DNA from: a candidate division KSB1 bacterium
GTDB taxonomy: Bacteria; Zhuqueibacterota; JdFR-76; DREG01
NCBI GenBank assembly: GCA_022566355.1
Contig: JADFJB010000075.1
Location: 1-23,240, forward strand
DNA length: 23,240 bases
Direction of reading: 5' to 3'
The translations under genes and the position numbers were made by a program. Within the stretch, counting starts at the first letter, position 1. Each line of letters opens with the position of its first letter. The notes under the pieces were generated by a model. That model saw only the letters and a list, made by a program, of their open reading frames with translations, had not been told where the DNA came from and did not search any database. Below, in pieces: positions 15,795 to 23,240 of the stretch.

Positions 15795-15874
15795 GCCATT
15801 TAGTATTTTTATTTTCGAAAATTGGGTATTGGAGTTTATTTGTCATTTGATTTTTGTTATTTGACATTTTTGTT

Positions 15875-18166
15875 TTAGATAGGTCCAATTTGCGATTCTC
15901 TCGCTCGACGAGACAAAGTCTCCAATTGCTGCTTGCCACTCAAGTACTGGTCGGGCCATTTAATATCCTCATAACCAAGCTGAGCTGCTGCACGCAAAGT
16001 CCAGAACGGATCCCAAAGATGAGGCCGGGCAAGCAAGCAGAGATCTGCGCGTCCGGCTGCAATAATGCTGTTTACATGATCCGGTTCATAGATATTTCCA
16101 ACCGCCATTGTGGCAATCCCGACTTCCAGGCGAATCCTTTCTGAAAAGGGCACCTGGTACATCCTGCCATATACAGGTTCTTGATCGGGGCTGACCTGGC
16201 CGGCAGATACGTCAACGATATCAACATCGTGCTGTTTTAGCATCTTTGCAATTTCGATTGAATCATCGATAGTGATGCCATTCTTTACCCAATCAGAAGC
16301 AGAAATCCGCACAGACATTGGCTTATTCTCAGGCCAAACTGCACGCATTGCGTCGAAGACTTCGAGGGGATATCGCATTCGGTTTTCCAATGAACCGCCA
16401 AAGTCATCGCTACGAATATTGGTAATTGGCGATATGAAGCTGGATAACAAATAACCATGTGCACAATGCAGCTCCAAAAGATCGAAACCAGCTTCATCGG
16501 CCTTAAGGGTGGCTGCCACAAAATCTTTTTTGATCCGCACCATATCTTCAGTCGTCATTTCGACAGGAACCTGGTTTTGTTCTGTGTACGGAATCGGAGA
16601 TGGCGCATAAATGGGCCAGTTGTCACCATCCAGGGGAACATCGTAGCCTTCCCAACCCAATTTTGTCGAACCTTTTCTACCCGCGTGACCAATCTGCAAT
16701 CCAAACTTAATTTCACCATACTGATGCACAAAATCAACAATTCGTTTCCAGGCTGTTGTATGTTCGTCGCTATACAAACCGGCACATCCGGGGGTAATGC
16801 GGGCGTCCGGCGAAACACATGTCATTTCTGTAAACAGCAATCCGGCGCCGCCCATTGCTCGAACGCCAAAATGCACAAAATGGAAATCGGTAACTTTTCC
16901 ATCCACTGCACTGTACATGGCCATGGGTGAACAAACAACTCGATTTTTGATCTCCATCTCCCGGATTCGAAATGGCAGAAACATAGGTGGAATGGCTTTC
17001 GCATGTTCTCTACCGGTTGACTTCGTACCCAACCACTTTTCAAAATTCTCTAAATAGGCTTTATCACGTAACCGTAAGTTTTCATGGCTAACTCTTTGGC
17101 TGCGGGTAATCAGGCTGTATGCGAATTGTTCAGGTTCCAGGTGGCCTTTCAACCCGACTTGCTCAAACCATTCCGTACTGTTGCGTGCGGCACTTTGCAA
17201 CCGAAGGACCTCGATTCTTCTTTCTTCCTGATAATTCTGCAATGCAGTTTCCAGATCGTCATACTCATGGATTTTGTTAGACAAAGCAATGGCACTCTCC
17301 AGGGCTAATTTTGTGCCGGAACCTATAGAAAAATGAGCGGTGGCTGCTGCATCGCCCAATAGTACTGTTTTATTGTGGTACCAGTTTTCACAATTCACTC
17401 GTGGGAAACTCATCCAAACAGCCGATCCACGCAAGTTTTCTGCGTTTGAAATCAAGTGATGGCCATCCAAATATTCTGCGAAAAGGTTTTCGCAATACTC
17501 TATACCCTCCTCTTTGCTCATCATATCAATGCCGGCTTTGTACCATACATCTTTATAGCACTCTACAATAAAAGTACTCATGCCTTTTTCGAAGCGATAG
17601 CAGTGAGCTTGAAACCAGCCAAATTCTGTTTCCTTAAAAATAAATGTGAAGGCACCAAAAGTCTTACGAGTACCCAGCCAAACATATTTGCAGTGACGAA
17701 AATCGAAATCCGGCTTAAATTTATTCTCATATTTTTTTCGAATGATGCTGTTTGCGCCGTCTGCAGCTACGATTAAATCAGCACCCATAAATTCGGTATC
17801 ATTCTGAATATCATTTTCGAAATCAATTTTGACACCCACCTCTTCCGCTCGTTTTGTCAAAATTTCTAATAGAGTCTGACGAGAAATGCCGCTAAAACCA
17901 TGTCCACCGGATTTAATGATTTTTCCACCGAAATGAACATCGATATCGTCCCAATGCACAAAAGCGTCTGTAATTTGAGTGTAGGTTTCTGCATCAACTG
18001 ATTTTAGATTATCCAGCGTACCATCGGAAAAGACAACCCCCCAGCCATAGGTATTGCCGCGTTCATTTCTTTCGAAAATAGAAAGTTCATGCGAGGGGTC
18101 TTTCATTTTCATTTGAATGGCGAAATAAAGGCCCGCAGGGCCGCCGCCAATAATGGCTACTTTCAT
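15875..18166 (-). CDS. 2-aminobenzoyl-CoA monooxygenase/reductase-type flavoprotein (salicylyl-CoA 5-hydroxylase family)
   Basis: This 763-residue two-domain flavoprotein has an N-terminal FAD monooxygenase (about 1-380) with [12 protein letters not shown] (5-16), [12 protein letters not shown] (40-51) and [20 protein letters not shown] (269-288). The C-terminal Old Yellow Enzyme-type FMN reductase (about 395-745) has [10 protein letters not shown] (491-500) and [14 protein letters not shown] (567-580). This fusion is known for 2-aminobenzoyl-CoA monooxygenase/reductase of Azoarcus evansii, which hydroxylates and then reduces the ring to 2-amino-5-oxocyclohex-1-ene-carboxyl-CoA. Automated annotation often calls it bifunctional salicylyl-CoA 5-hydroxylase/oxidoreductase. 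The neighbouring ligase, hydratase, dehydrogenase and Rid protein favour anthranilate. The promoter at 18265-18293 precedes it; the leader has no strong ribosome-binding site. Confidence 0.92.
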   Translation of the reverse strand: MKVAIIGGGPAGLYFAIQMKMKDPSHELSIFERNERGNTYGWGVVFSDGTLDNLKSVDAETYTQITDAFVHWDDIDVHFGGKIIKSGGHGFSGISRQTLLEILTKRAEEVGVKIDFENDIQNDTEFMGADLIVAADGANSIIRKKYENKFKPDFDFRHCKYVWLGTRKTFGAFTFIFKETEFGWFQAHCYRFEKGMSTFIVECYKDVWYKAGIDMMSKEEGIEYCENLFAEYLDGHHLISNAENLRGSAVWMSFPRVNCENWYHNKTVLLGDAAATAHFSIGSGTKLALESAIALSNKIHEYDDLETALQNYQEERRIEVLRLQSAARNSTEWFEQVGLKGHLEPEQFAYSLITRSQRVSHENLRLRDKAYLENFEKWLGTKSTGREHAKAIPPMFLPFRIREMEIKNRVVCSPMAMYSAVDGKVTDFHFVHFGVRAMGGAGLLFTEMTCVSPDARITPGCAGLYSDEHTTAWKRIVDFVHQYGEIKFGLQIGHAGRKGSTKLGWEGYDVPLDGDNWPIYAPSPIPYTEQNQVPVEMTTEDMVRIKKDFVAATLKADEAGFDLLELHCAHGYLLSSFISPITNIRSDDFGGSLENRMRYPLEVFDAMRAVWPENKPMSVRISASDWVKNGITIDDSIEIAKMLKQHDVDIVDVSAGQVSPDQEPVYGRMYQVPFSERIRLEVGIATMAVGNIYEPDHVNSIIAAGRADLCLLARPHLWDPFWTLRAAAQLGYEDIKWPDQYLSGKQQLETLSRRARESQIGPI

Positions 18167-18264
18167 AATAGATAATTGTAACTGTGATTTTTCTGTTTTT
18201 TAGTTTTTATCTCTTATTCAAAAGGGCATAGACAGAGTGTTATTTTCAAGATACAGAATTATAT

Positions 18265-18293
18265 ATTTTAGAAGGAGATTTCTTAAATGTCAA
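18265..18293 (-). promoter_or_regulatory. Sigma70-type promoter of the monooxygenase gene
   Basis: On the minus strand a perfect TTGACA (18288-18293) is followed by 17 bp and TAAAAT (18265-18270). Transcription would begin near 18258, about 92 nt before the ATG at 18166. Nothing else in the gap competes, and the upstream gene ends at 18441. Confidence 0.65.
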
Positions 18294-18440
18294 GTTTGGA
18301 ATGAAAAATTAATAAAATTTAACAGAAAATGATTTATGGTCAATAGAATTTTTTAGAATAGCTGATATAGTTTTTATTAGAATCATTTCATTGCATCTTT
18401 GTTTTTGGTATGTTTTCAGGGTAAACTAATGATTTTTCAA

Positions 18441-19328
18441 CTAAAACTCAATCCCGGGAGCCAAAATTAACCTGAATATGAGTAGTAAAAAAACCAGAAT
18501 GATAATGGGTTTCCAACATATTTTATTATTGACAACATTTCCTATAGATTTAATATTTTCCACCCCGGGCGCTACTGACCAAATCCACGGGATTGAAAAC
18601 ACAAGCAAAATAAAAGGAGAGATTAATTGAGTTATGGGAGGGATGCGAAAAGGGATAATAAACACACAACCCACAGCAGCTGCACCCACAGCGATAAAGC
18701 GAATATAATGAAGCTTCATTTTAGGATTGCTTAAATCCACTGTGTCAGGAGCGATTTCCAATAATGGCCTGCTAAACCAAATGCACACTACAATAGTGGC
18801 AAGGATACTTAAAATTGCCAGGCCAAATAGCACAGTTTGATTTAGACCCAAATAACCCACTAGCGCCTGGCCCACATCCGTATTGGAGTCAAAAACGGCC
18901 ACCATAACCTGGGGTATTGATTGTATCAGCCCATGAAAAGCCAGCCATAAAATGAGCAATTTCCACTCATTCCCGGTGTTTCTTATTCTTTGAAACCAGG
19001 CCCAGCATATCAAACCGATAATGAAGATTGCCAAAGCCCCTGAACCCTGCATTAAAGATTCCATGGGATGATGACCCGACCAGTTATGGTTATTATGATA
19101 CAAGGTTGATTGCAGACCGAGTACCTTTTTACCCAACACCAGAAATAATTCCTGGTAAAAGAATATCACATTATAGGCAACAGCGTACAAAACTGCAGAA
19201 TTCAATAAAGCTAAGTAGTGGGTTAATCTTGGTTTTTCAAATTTATTTTTATACCTACGAAGATTCAGAAGTCCAATTAATATTGGACCTAAAATAAGGA
19301 ACGAAAAGAATATCCTGGTTAAAATCAT
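18441..19328 (-). CDS. Multi-pass membrane protein of unknown function
   Basis: This 295-residue protein is strongly hydrophobic, with about eight likely membrane segments (near 5-22, 40-66, 95-112, 122-142, 160-184, 208-225, 228-250 and 272-291). Between the second and third segments is a His/Asn-rich loop, LYHNNHNWSGHHPMES, followed by a Trp-rich helix. A further FHGLIQSIPQ sits at about residue 130. The histidines could bind a metal, but no known protease or oxidase motif is matched. AGGAAA lies before the ATG. It is 45 bp downstream of the SDR gene and may be co-transcribed with it. I do not recognise the family. Confidence 0.7.
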   Translation of the reverse strand: MILTRIFFSFLILGPILIGLLNLRRYKNKFEKPRLTHYLALLNSAVLYAVAYNVIFFYQELFLVLGKKVLGLQSTLYHNNHNWSGHHPMESLMQGSGALAIFIIGLICWAWFQRIRNTGNEWKLLILWLAFHGLIQSIPQVMVAVFDSNTDVGQALVGYLGLNQTVLFGLAILSILATIVVCIWFSRPLLEIAPDTVDLSNPKMKLHYIRFIAVGAAAVGCVFIIPFRIPPITQLISPFILLVFSIPWIWSVAPGVENIKSIGNVVNNKICWKPIIILVFLLLIFRLILAPGIEF

Positions 19329-19373
19329 TTTATTATTTCCTGAAAGACTAACCTTTGAAGGGATTGTTTCTCT

Positions 19374-19973
19374 TCAATAAATTCTTATTATTTCTCCATT
19401 CCCCATTCCTTCAATACTTCTTACGTAGCCATTGATTACTTTTTGCATCGGTATCGGATTATGGCCAGGAAAATAATCCGAATATTTATCGACTGCATCT
19501 TCAACCAACCCACAGGACACAACATTAACCCTTATCCCATTTTTCATTTCCAAAGCCGCAGCTTTAACAAAACTGTGAATACCGCCATTCACCATGGCCG
19601 CGCTTGTGGTCATGAGTACGGGATCATCCGCCAATATTCCGGTGGTTAAGGTTATGGAACCATTTTGGTTGATATAATTTTGCCCGATTCGAACTAAGTT
19701 GACTTGCCCCATTAATTTACTCTTAATACCGATATAGAAATCGTCTTCTGATAATGATTCAAGTTTGTCCCACTTGGCTTCTCCGGCAGCACATACTACC
19801 GCATTTATATTTGCAACCGATTCAAACATAGCTTTAATCGAAAGGCTATCTTCAATATCAACTGTGATGTCACAATCTCTTCTTCCGGCAACTAAAGTCT
19901 CGTGTTTACTTGAAAGATATCCAGTTACCTTTTTACCAATGGTCCCCTTGCCGCCAATGATTAATATTCTCAT
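19374..19973 (-). CDS. Short SDR-family protein lacking the Tyr/Lys pair
   Basis: This 199-residue protein is a short-chain dehydrogenase/reductase-like Rossmann protein. The nucleotide-binding IIGGKGTIGK (5-14) is intact, followed by VAGRRDCDITVDI (28-40) and VVCAAG (59-64), the NNAG equivalent. Near residues 122-142 the classical Y-x-x-x-K is absent: the segment reads TTSAAMVNGGIHSFVKAAAL, and aligning its downstream Phe and LE places Ala and Asn at the Tyr and Lys positions. IRVNVVSCG follows as usual. This is typical of a group of about 200-residue SDR proteins of unclear reaction, so ordinary alcohol dehydrogenase chemistry should not be assumed. Short T/A-rich repeats precede the start; the ribosome-binding site is weak. 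Confidence 0.85.
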   Translation of the reverse strand: MRILIIGGKGTIGKKVTGYLSSKHETLVAGRRDCDITVDIEDSLSIKAMFESVANINAVVCAAGEAKWDKLESLSEDDFYIGIKSKLMGQVNLVRIGQNYINQNGSITLTTGILADDPVLMTTSAAMVNGGIHSFVKAAALEMKNGIRVNVVSCGLVEDAVDKYSDYFPGHNPIPMQKVINGYVRSIEGMGNGEIIRIY

Positions 19974-20065
19974 TTATCTTTTCTCTTTTTTACTTTACTT
20001 TTTACTTTTTAAATATGCTGCCAACGATTAATAAATCACGTCTAAATGAAATTTATCTGCGGCTA

Positions 20066-20530
20066 TTAATTTTCGTCTAATTTAAAATCCGGATTATATA
20101 TAATTCCGAGTATGTTACCCCAGGGATCCTTTACAGAAGCGACCATTAATTCTCCTCCTACATTAGTGGGTTTTTCAACTGCAATGGCTCCCAATCCAAG
20201 CAACCTGTCATAAGTTTCCTTTATATGATCCACACCCCAATAAGCAACGACACTTATACCTTTGTTTGTTGCGGGATTCTCTTCCGGCAGTAACCCCAAT
20301 TCATAACCGCCAATATTAAATCCGACATAAAACGGTTCGTCAAAATAAGGCTCTATCTCAAAAACTTTGGAATACCATTCTTTGGCTTTTTGAAGGTCAC
20401 CTACATGATATACTATTGTTCGCAATCCGAGGAATGAAGTTTTCATTGTAACCTGTTCCTTTTTTGTATCTTGAGCTAAACCTGGTTGAAATAAACAAAT
20501 AATCAAAACAGCTACGTTAATAATTTTCAT
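20066..20530 (-). CDS. VOC (glyoxalase/bleomycin resistance) family protein, probably exported
   Basis: This 154-residue protein starts with a likely Sec signal peptide: MKII, a hydrophobic core VAVLIICLF, and a probable cut after LAQ or GLA (about 17-20). The VOC domain follows: GLRTIVYHVGDLQKAKEWY (35-53), YELGLLPEE, VDHIKETYDRLLGLGA and the C-terminal VKDPWGNILGIIYNP. AAGGA before the first ATG supports the long start; the Met at residue 29 would give the usual cytoplasmic form. VOC members bind a metal or small molecule and include lyases, dioxygenases and resistance proteins; which applies here is not evident. Export of a VOC protein is uncommon. The gene stands alone, with gaps of 181 and 92 bp to its neighbours. 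Confidence 0.87.
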   Translation of the reverse strand: MKIINVAVLIICLFQPGLAQDTKKEQVTMKTSFLGLRTIVYHVGDLQKAKEWYSKVFEIEPYFDEPFYVGFNIGGYELGLLPEENPATNKGISVVAYWGVDHIKETYDRLLGLGAIAVEKPTNVGGELMVASVKDPWGNILGIIYNPDFKLDEN

Positions 20531-20711
20531 CAGGTTTCCTTCAGTAATATAGGCTAATAATTTGAATCAAAAAGTACTAAAAATAAATAAAAAAGCAAAA
20601 TTTGTTTGGCACAGCTTTTATGCCTTCTCTGTTTCTTTGTGCTTAATAGTGGCAGAGATTCGTAAAAGCGACGAACCTAATTTTATATGAGAAACTTCAA
20701 TTTCTTGAAAG

Positions 20712-21536
20712 TTATTTTGGTTTACCCCTTTTCATATTCTTATTAAATGGCATTTTCAATTGATAGAGCACATTTTCGTCTGTGGCGTCATCGAGGATGT
20801 CTAATCCGTAGCGCACCTTTTGGGGATCGCCATAGACCAATGTGCCGAAAATACGATCCCAGAAGGAGAAGATATTGCCATAGTTTCTGTCGGTCCAGGG
20901 CAGCTCAAAATGATGATGAAATTTATGCACATTGGGCGTGATAAAAACAAAACTTAGCGGTTTGTCCAGCCAAAGTGGCACAATGACATTCGCATGGGTC
21001 ATGTAGGCGAAGAAGACGGTAACGATGCGATAGAAAAAGTAGAAAGCGATGGGGGCGCCAATCACAATAATTGCAAATAAAGCAAAGATTTCCCGCAAAA
21101 TATAATCGCCCGGATGATGGCGTGTTCCGGTTGTTACATCCACTTTGGTATCGCTATGGTGGATCATATGAACCCTCCACATCCAATTGACTTTGTGCAG
21201 CAGGTAGTGAACAGTATATTGCGCCACCAGGTCTAATAACAGGACTGCAATCAGCAATTCAGCCCAGATGGATAATTTGATGTAGAATAACAAGCCAATT
21301 TCATTTTGCTGGATCCAGTTGAATATGCCAACTGTAATAATACCGAAAATAATATTGATGGTGATCGTAAATGCCAGAAACACAAAATTAATACGAGCAT
21401 GGCGCCACTTACGATAATCAAATCGAAATAAGGGGTAATTGCCTTCCAGAACCCAGGTAAAAGCCAAACAACTAATGATCCAAACCAGTTTCTGCCAGGC
21501 CGGCATTTGCTCGAAGAAGTTAAGGAAAGAGTCCAT
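20712..21536 (-). CDS. Sterol desaturase/fatty acid hydroxylase family protein
   Basis: This 274-residue integral membrane di-iron oxygenase has the three histidine clusters in order: HYLLH (110-114), HMIHH (123-127) and HKFHHH (204-209), plus TRHHPGD at 138-144. About four to five membrane segments lie around 15-31, 50-72, 88-108, 148-168 and 168-188. Family members hydroxylate or desaturate sterols, fatty acids, ceramides, carotenoids or alkylglycerols using O2. The bacterial substrate cannot be told from sequence alone. It starts 43 bp after the DUF3326 stop, so it is probably in the same transcript as DUF3326 and the S-adenosylmethionine decarboxylase-like gene. All metal ligands appear intact. 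Confidence 0.9.
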   Translation of the reverse strand: MDSFLNFFEQMPAWQKLVWIISCLAFTWVLEGNYPLFRFDYRKWRHARINFVFLAFTITINIIFGIITVGIFNWIQQNEIGLLFYIKLSIWAELLIAVLLLDLVAQYTVHYLLHKVNWMWRVHMIHHSDTKVDVTTGTRHHPGDYILREIFALFAIIVIGAPIAFYFFYRIVTVFFAYMTHANVIVPLWLDKPLSFVFITPNVHKFHHHFELPWTDRNYGNIFSFWDRIFGTLVYGDPQKVRYGLDILDDATDENVLYQLKMPFNKNMKRGKPK

Positions 21537-21579
21537 GGTTTGAACCTAATCAACTTTTGGAGAACTTAGAGGAATAATA

Positions 21580-22944
21580 TTATTCAAAAGTATTTTTTAC
21601 AGAAGACTTAACCGTTGAATTTTTTATTTCTTTATTATTGATTATACCGTTTTCTTCATCATTAAGAATTTTTGTACGTGGAATGGGTCTTCGAATCGTT
21701 TCCAGTTTAATTCCCGCCTTAATAGCATGCATAATACCAACGGCTTCTAAATAGTTTTCCACAATAAATAATTTACCGGGTTGGAATGGGAGGTCTTCTA
21801 AATTATTTAGCATATAATTTTTGTTTTCTTTAACCGCAATAACGGGTATGCCATGTTCCATTGCCGCTAATGTTGGCAGACCAATACAACCATCCGGAAT
21901 AATTAAACAAGAAATATCTTCAACATTTAATCCTTTATCATATGAAACGATCTTAGGGCTTTTGTGCAAGCCTTTTAATATACAATGAAGATATGTAACC
22001 GAGGATGTCTCTGGCGCTTTTCTTGGATCTACAATACCAACATCCAGATCCATTATTTCTCTGGAAACCATCATTGGAGAATGAGCACATGGAACTCTAA
22101 ACTCTTCTGCAATACTATGTGTTAACATGGCTTCAATTCCGCCCCATGGATTTATCATTTCAATGTCCTTAAAATAATCGGTATGGTAACATTTTGGCAC
22201 TTCAATAAAAGTCGATAAACCAATCGCATCGTATTGATCTGCAAATTTATTAATTATCTCGAAAAGCCTTTCCAGGTGTTCAACCCTTCCTATAGCCCTG
22301 CCTGAGTTTGAATATGCCGAAACACTTTTTATGATGTGATCCATTTCATATACATCACAATCAATTCCTAAAGATATCCTGGCCGAAGAAACCGCATTGA
22401 TTATTTCATTATTAAATAATTCTTCTTCATGTTTATCCATTAGCATGAGTATTCTGTTGGACCGTACTTTTTTTAATCCTATTTGTCCCATCATTAAGCG
22501 AGTAATAATACTCCCCTCGACATATAGCGTATTCTCTGTCATTTCATTGATGTCGGATGCATTCACAACATTTGGATGGGTGATTAATTCATCACAAGCA
22601 GAAGCAATATATCTGGCAACTGCATTCCCATCGCCACAATGACCGCCAAACTTAGCGCCAATTCCAGTTGGAATTAATAATACTGCATTGAATTGTTGAG
22701 TGTTTTCAAATTCACGTTTATTGAAATTAAATATAGAATTGTTTTGAGAAACAGGATAATTTTCATTATTGACTAATGTGCCTAATTCACAAAAGTAGCC
22801 ATTATCATCAGTTAGTGAGATAACAAAACGATTCGGTATTTCATTCGAGCCAAGTTGTTCAATTGTTTTATTTGAAATGTACTCAAGCAAATCTTGATTA
22901 TCTGGTGTCTTTGGAATGATTATTTGTTTTTCTTCTAGTATCAT
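21580..22944 (-). CDS. DUF3326 family protein
   Basis: This 454-residue protein matches DUF3326 from about residue 85 to 420. The conserved blocks are LLIPTGIGAKFGGHCGDGNA (89-108), THPNVVNASDINEM (122-135), YVEGSI, INPWGGIEAMLTHSIA (264-279), AHSPMM, DPRKAPE, IIPDGCIGLPTLAAMEHGIP (348-367) and VENYLEA (395-401). The family is widespread, but I know of no defined biochemical function. An N-terminal extension of about 85 residues and a polar C-terminal tail lie outside the core. The gene starts 3 bp after the stop of the S-adenosylmethionine decarboxylase-like gene and precedes the desaturase by 43 bp. No signal peptide is visible. Confidence 0.9.
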   Translation of the reverse strand: MILEEKQIIIPKTPDNQDLLEYISNKTIEQLGSNEIPNRFVISLTDDNGYFCELGTLVNNENYPVSQNNSIFNFNKREFENTQQFNAVLLIPTGIGAKFGGHCGDGNAVARYIASACDELITHPNVVNASDINEMTENTLYVEGSIITRLMMGQIGLKKVRSNRILMLMDKHEEELFNNEIINAVSSARISLGIDCDVYEMDHIIKSVSAYSNSGRAIGRVEHLERLFEIINKFADQYDAIGLSTFIEVPKCYHTDYFKDIEMINPWGGIEAMLTHSIAEEFRVPCAHSPMMVSREIMDLDVGIVDPRKAPETSSVTYLHCILKGLHKSPKIVSYDKGLNVEDISCLIIPDGCIGLPTLAAMEHGIPVIAVKENKNYMLNNLEDLPFQPGKLFIVENYLEAVGIMHAIKAGIKLETIRRPIPRTKILNDEENGIINNKEIKNSTVKSSVKNTFE

Positions 22945-22947
22945 ATT

Positions 22948-23240
22948 TTATATTCTTTCAATTACTTGTGAATTGACTACTTTACCTTTAAACCATTCTT
23001 CGGAAAACTTCATAGCCATATCAGCATCAAAGTCCTTACAGGAAAAAACATTAATATACACATTTCCTAACATATCCAGGGTGTGTATCGTTATATTACT
23101 TGTTAATATAAACTGAACTGCTGTGGTTCCTTTTGTATGAGGCTCTGTCTGCTGCAATTCAGGTTCAATTCCATGATCATCCCACCAGCACAATTTTTCT
23201 GCTTTCATATCGATTTTCTCACATAAAAGATTGAAATATT
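22948..23240 (-). CDS. S-adenosylmethionine decarboxylase-like protein (5' end beyond window)
   Basis: The frame is open to the window edge; the Met at 23208 is probably internal, because readable codons (NLLCEKID) continue upstream. The visible 97 residues cover most of a small AdoMet decarboxylase. FILTSNITIHTLDM contains the expected autocleavage Ser followed by the catalytic IHT His, and VFSCKDFDADMA contains the active-site Cys. The end FKGKVVNSQVIERI is typical. Such enzymes self-cleave to make a pyruvoyl group and yield decarboxylated AdoMet for polyamines. The classical E-S-H around the cleavage site is T-S-N here, a difference that may affect activity. The 3-bp gap to DUF3326 indicates a shared transcript. 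Confidence 0.8.
   Translation of the reverse strand, partial: YFNLLCEKIDMKAEKLCWWDDHGIEPELQQTEPHTKGTTAVQFILTSNITIHTLDMLGNVYINVFSCKDFDADMAMKFSEEWFKGKVVNSQVIERI

Larger units (their letters stand above)
15515..15874. other. Gene-free spacer between hydratase and monooxygenase genes
   Basis: These 360 bp carry no gene. Two inverted repeats are visible (15681-15714 and 15775-15794). The hydratase promoter should lie here, but no convincing -35/-10 pair was found. The part nearest the monooxygenase stop is rich in TTTG/ATTT runs. Confidence 0.6.

Noticed and set aside
16457-16930. 157-codon plus-strand frame
   Set aside because: It lies entirely opposite the monooxygenase/reductase gene; its sequence shows no recognisable domain and reflects antisense codon bias.
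19986-20014. Short TTTTTAC tandem repeat before the SDR gene
   Set aside because: Only two to three imperfect units; ordinary A/T-rich slippage explains it.

Overview
The window is A+T-rich bacterial DNA. Apart from a 3' gene fragment at the left edge, every convincing gene lies on the minus strand. Shine-Dalgarno sequences (GGGAGG, AAGGAG, AGGAG) and two TTG starts are visible. The source is probably a Gram-negative heterotroph; a lineage near the Bacteroidota/Calditrichota side of bacteria is a weak guess from the gene mix. There is no rRNA, tRNA, CRISPR array, integrase or transposase.

Region 1 (1-2810) is a patchwork of small unrelated genes: the tail of a DUF3052-like protein (+), an unknown protein with an R-x4-H motif, a NUDIX hydrolase, a DUF1697 protein and a truncated redoxin that has lost its CxxC. 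Two of these genes share a similar leader of about 55 bp (994-1050 and 2190-2244). A 126-bp imperfect palindrome (2329-2454) with an attC-like layout and a strong bidirectional terminator (2285-2310) lie beside them. It looks like accessory, cassette-like DNA.

Region 2 (2930-9897) is a glycosyltransferase locus: two tandem 425-residue GT4 paralogues, then a 1381-residue protein. The large protein joins a related GT4 domain, about 460 residues I cannot assign, and a C-terminal phosphodiester glycosidase (NAGPA-type) domain. All three GT domains share an HDF[HY]WE motif. This fusion is the best candidate here for an undescribed system.

Region 3 (10600-18166) is an aromatic-acid catabolic cluster: a two-domain flavin monooxygenase/Old Yellow Enzyme of the 2-aminobenzoyl-CoA monooxygenase/reductase (salicylyl-CoA 5-hydroxylase) type, an enoyl-CoA hydratase, an acyl-CoA dehydrogenase, a Rid-family protein, a benzoate/2-aminobenzoate-CoA ligase and a creatininase-family hydrolase. 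Overlaps and short gaps make the last five look like one transcript. The set fits aerobic anthranilate degradation through CoA thioesters: ligase, dearomatisation, beta-oxidation-like steps, and Rid/creatininase handling the nitrogen. A consensus-like sigma70 promoter precedes the monooxygenase.

Region 4 (18441-23240) holds an unknown multi-pass membrane protein, an atypical short SDR without its Tyr/Lys pair, a VOC-family protein with a probable signal peptide, a sterol desaturase/fatty acid hydroxylase-family membrane protein, a DUF3326 protein and, cut by the window end, an S-adenosylmethionine decarboxylase-like protein. The last three are tightly spaced and probably co-transcribed.
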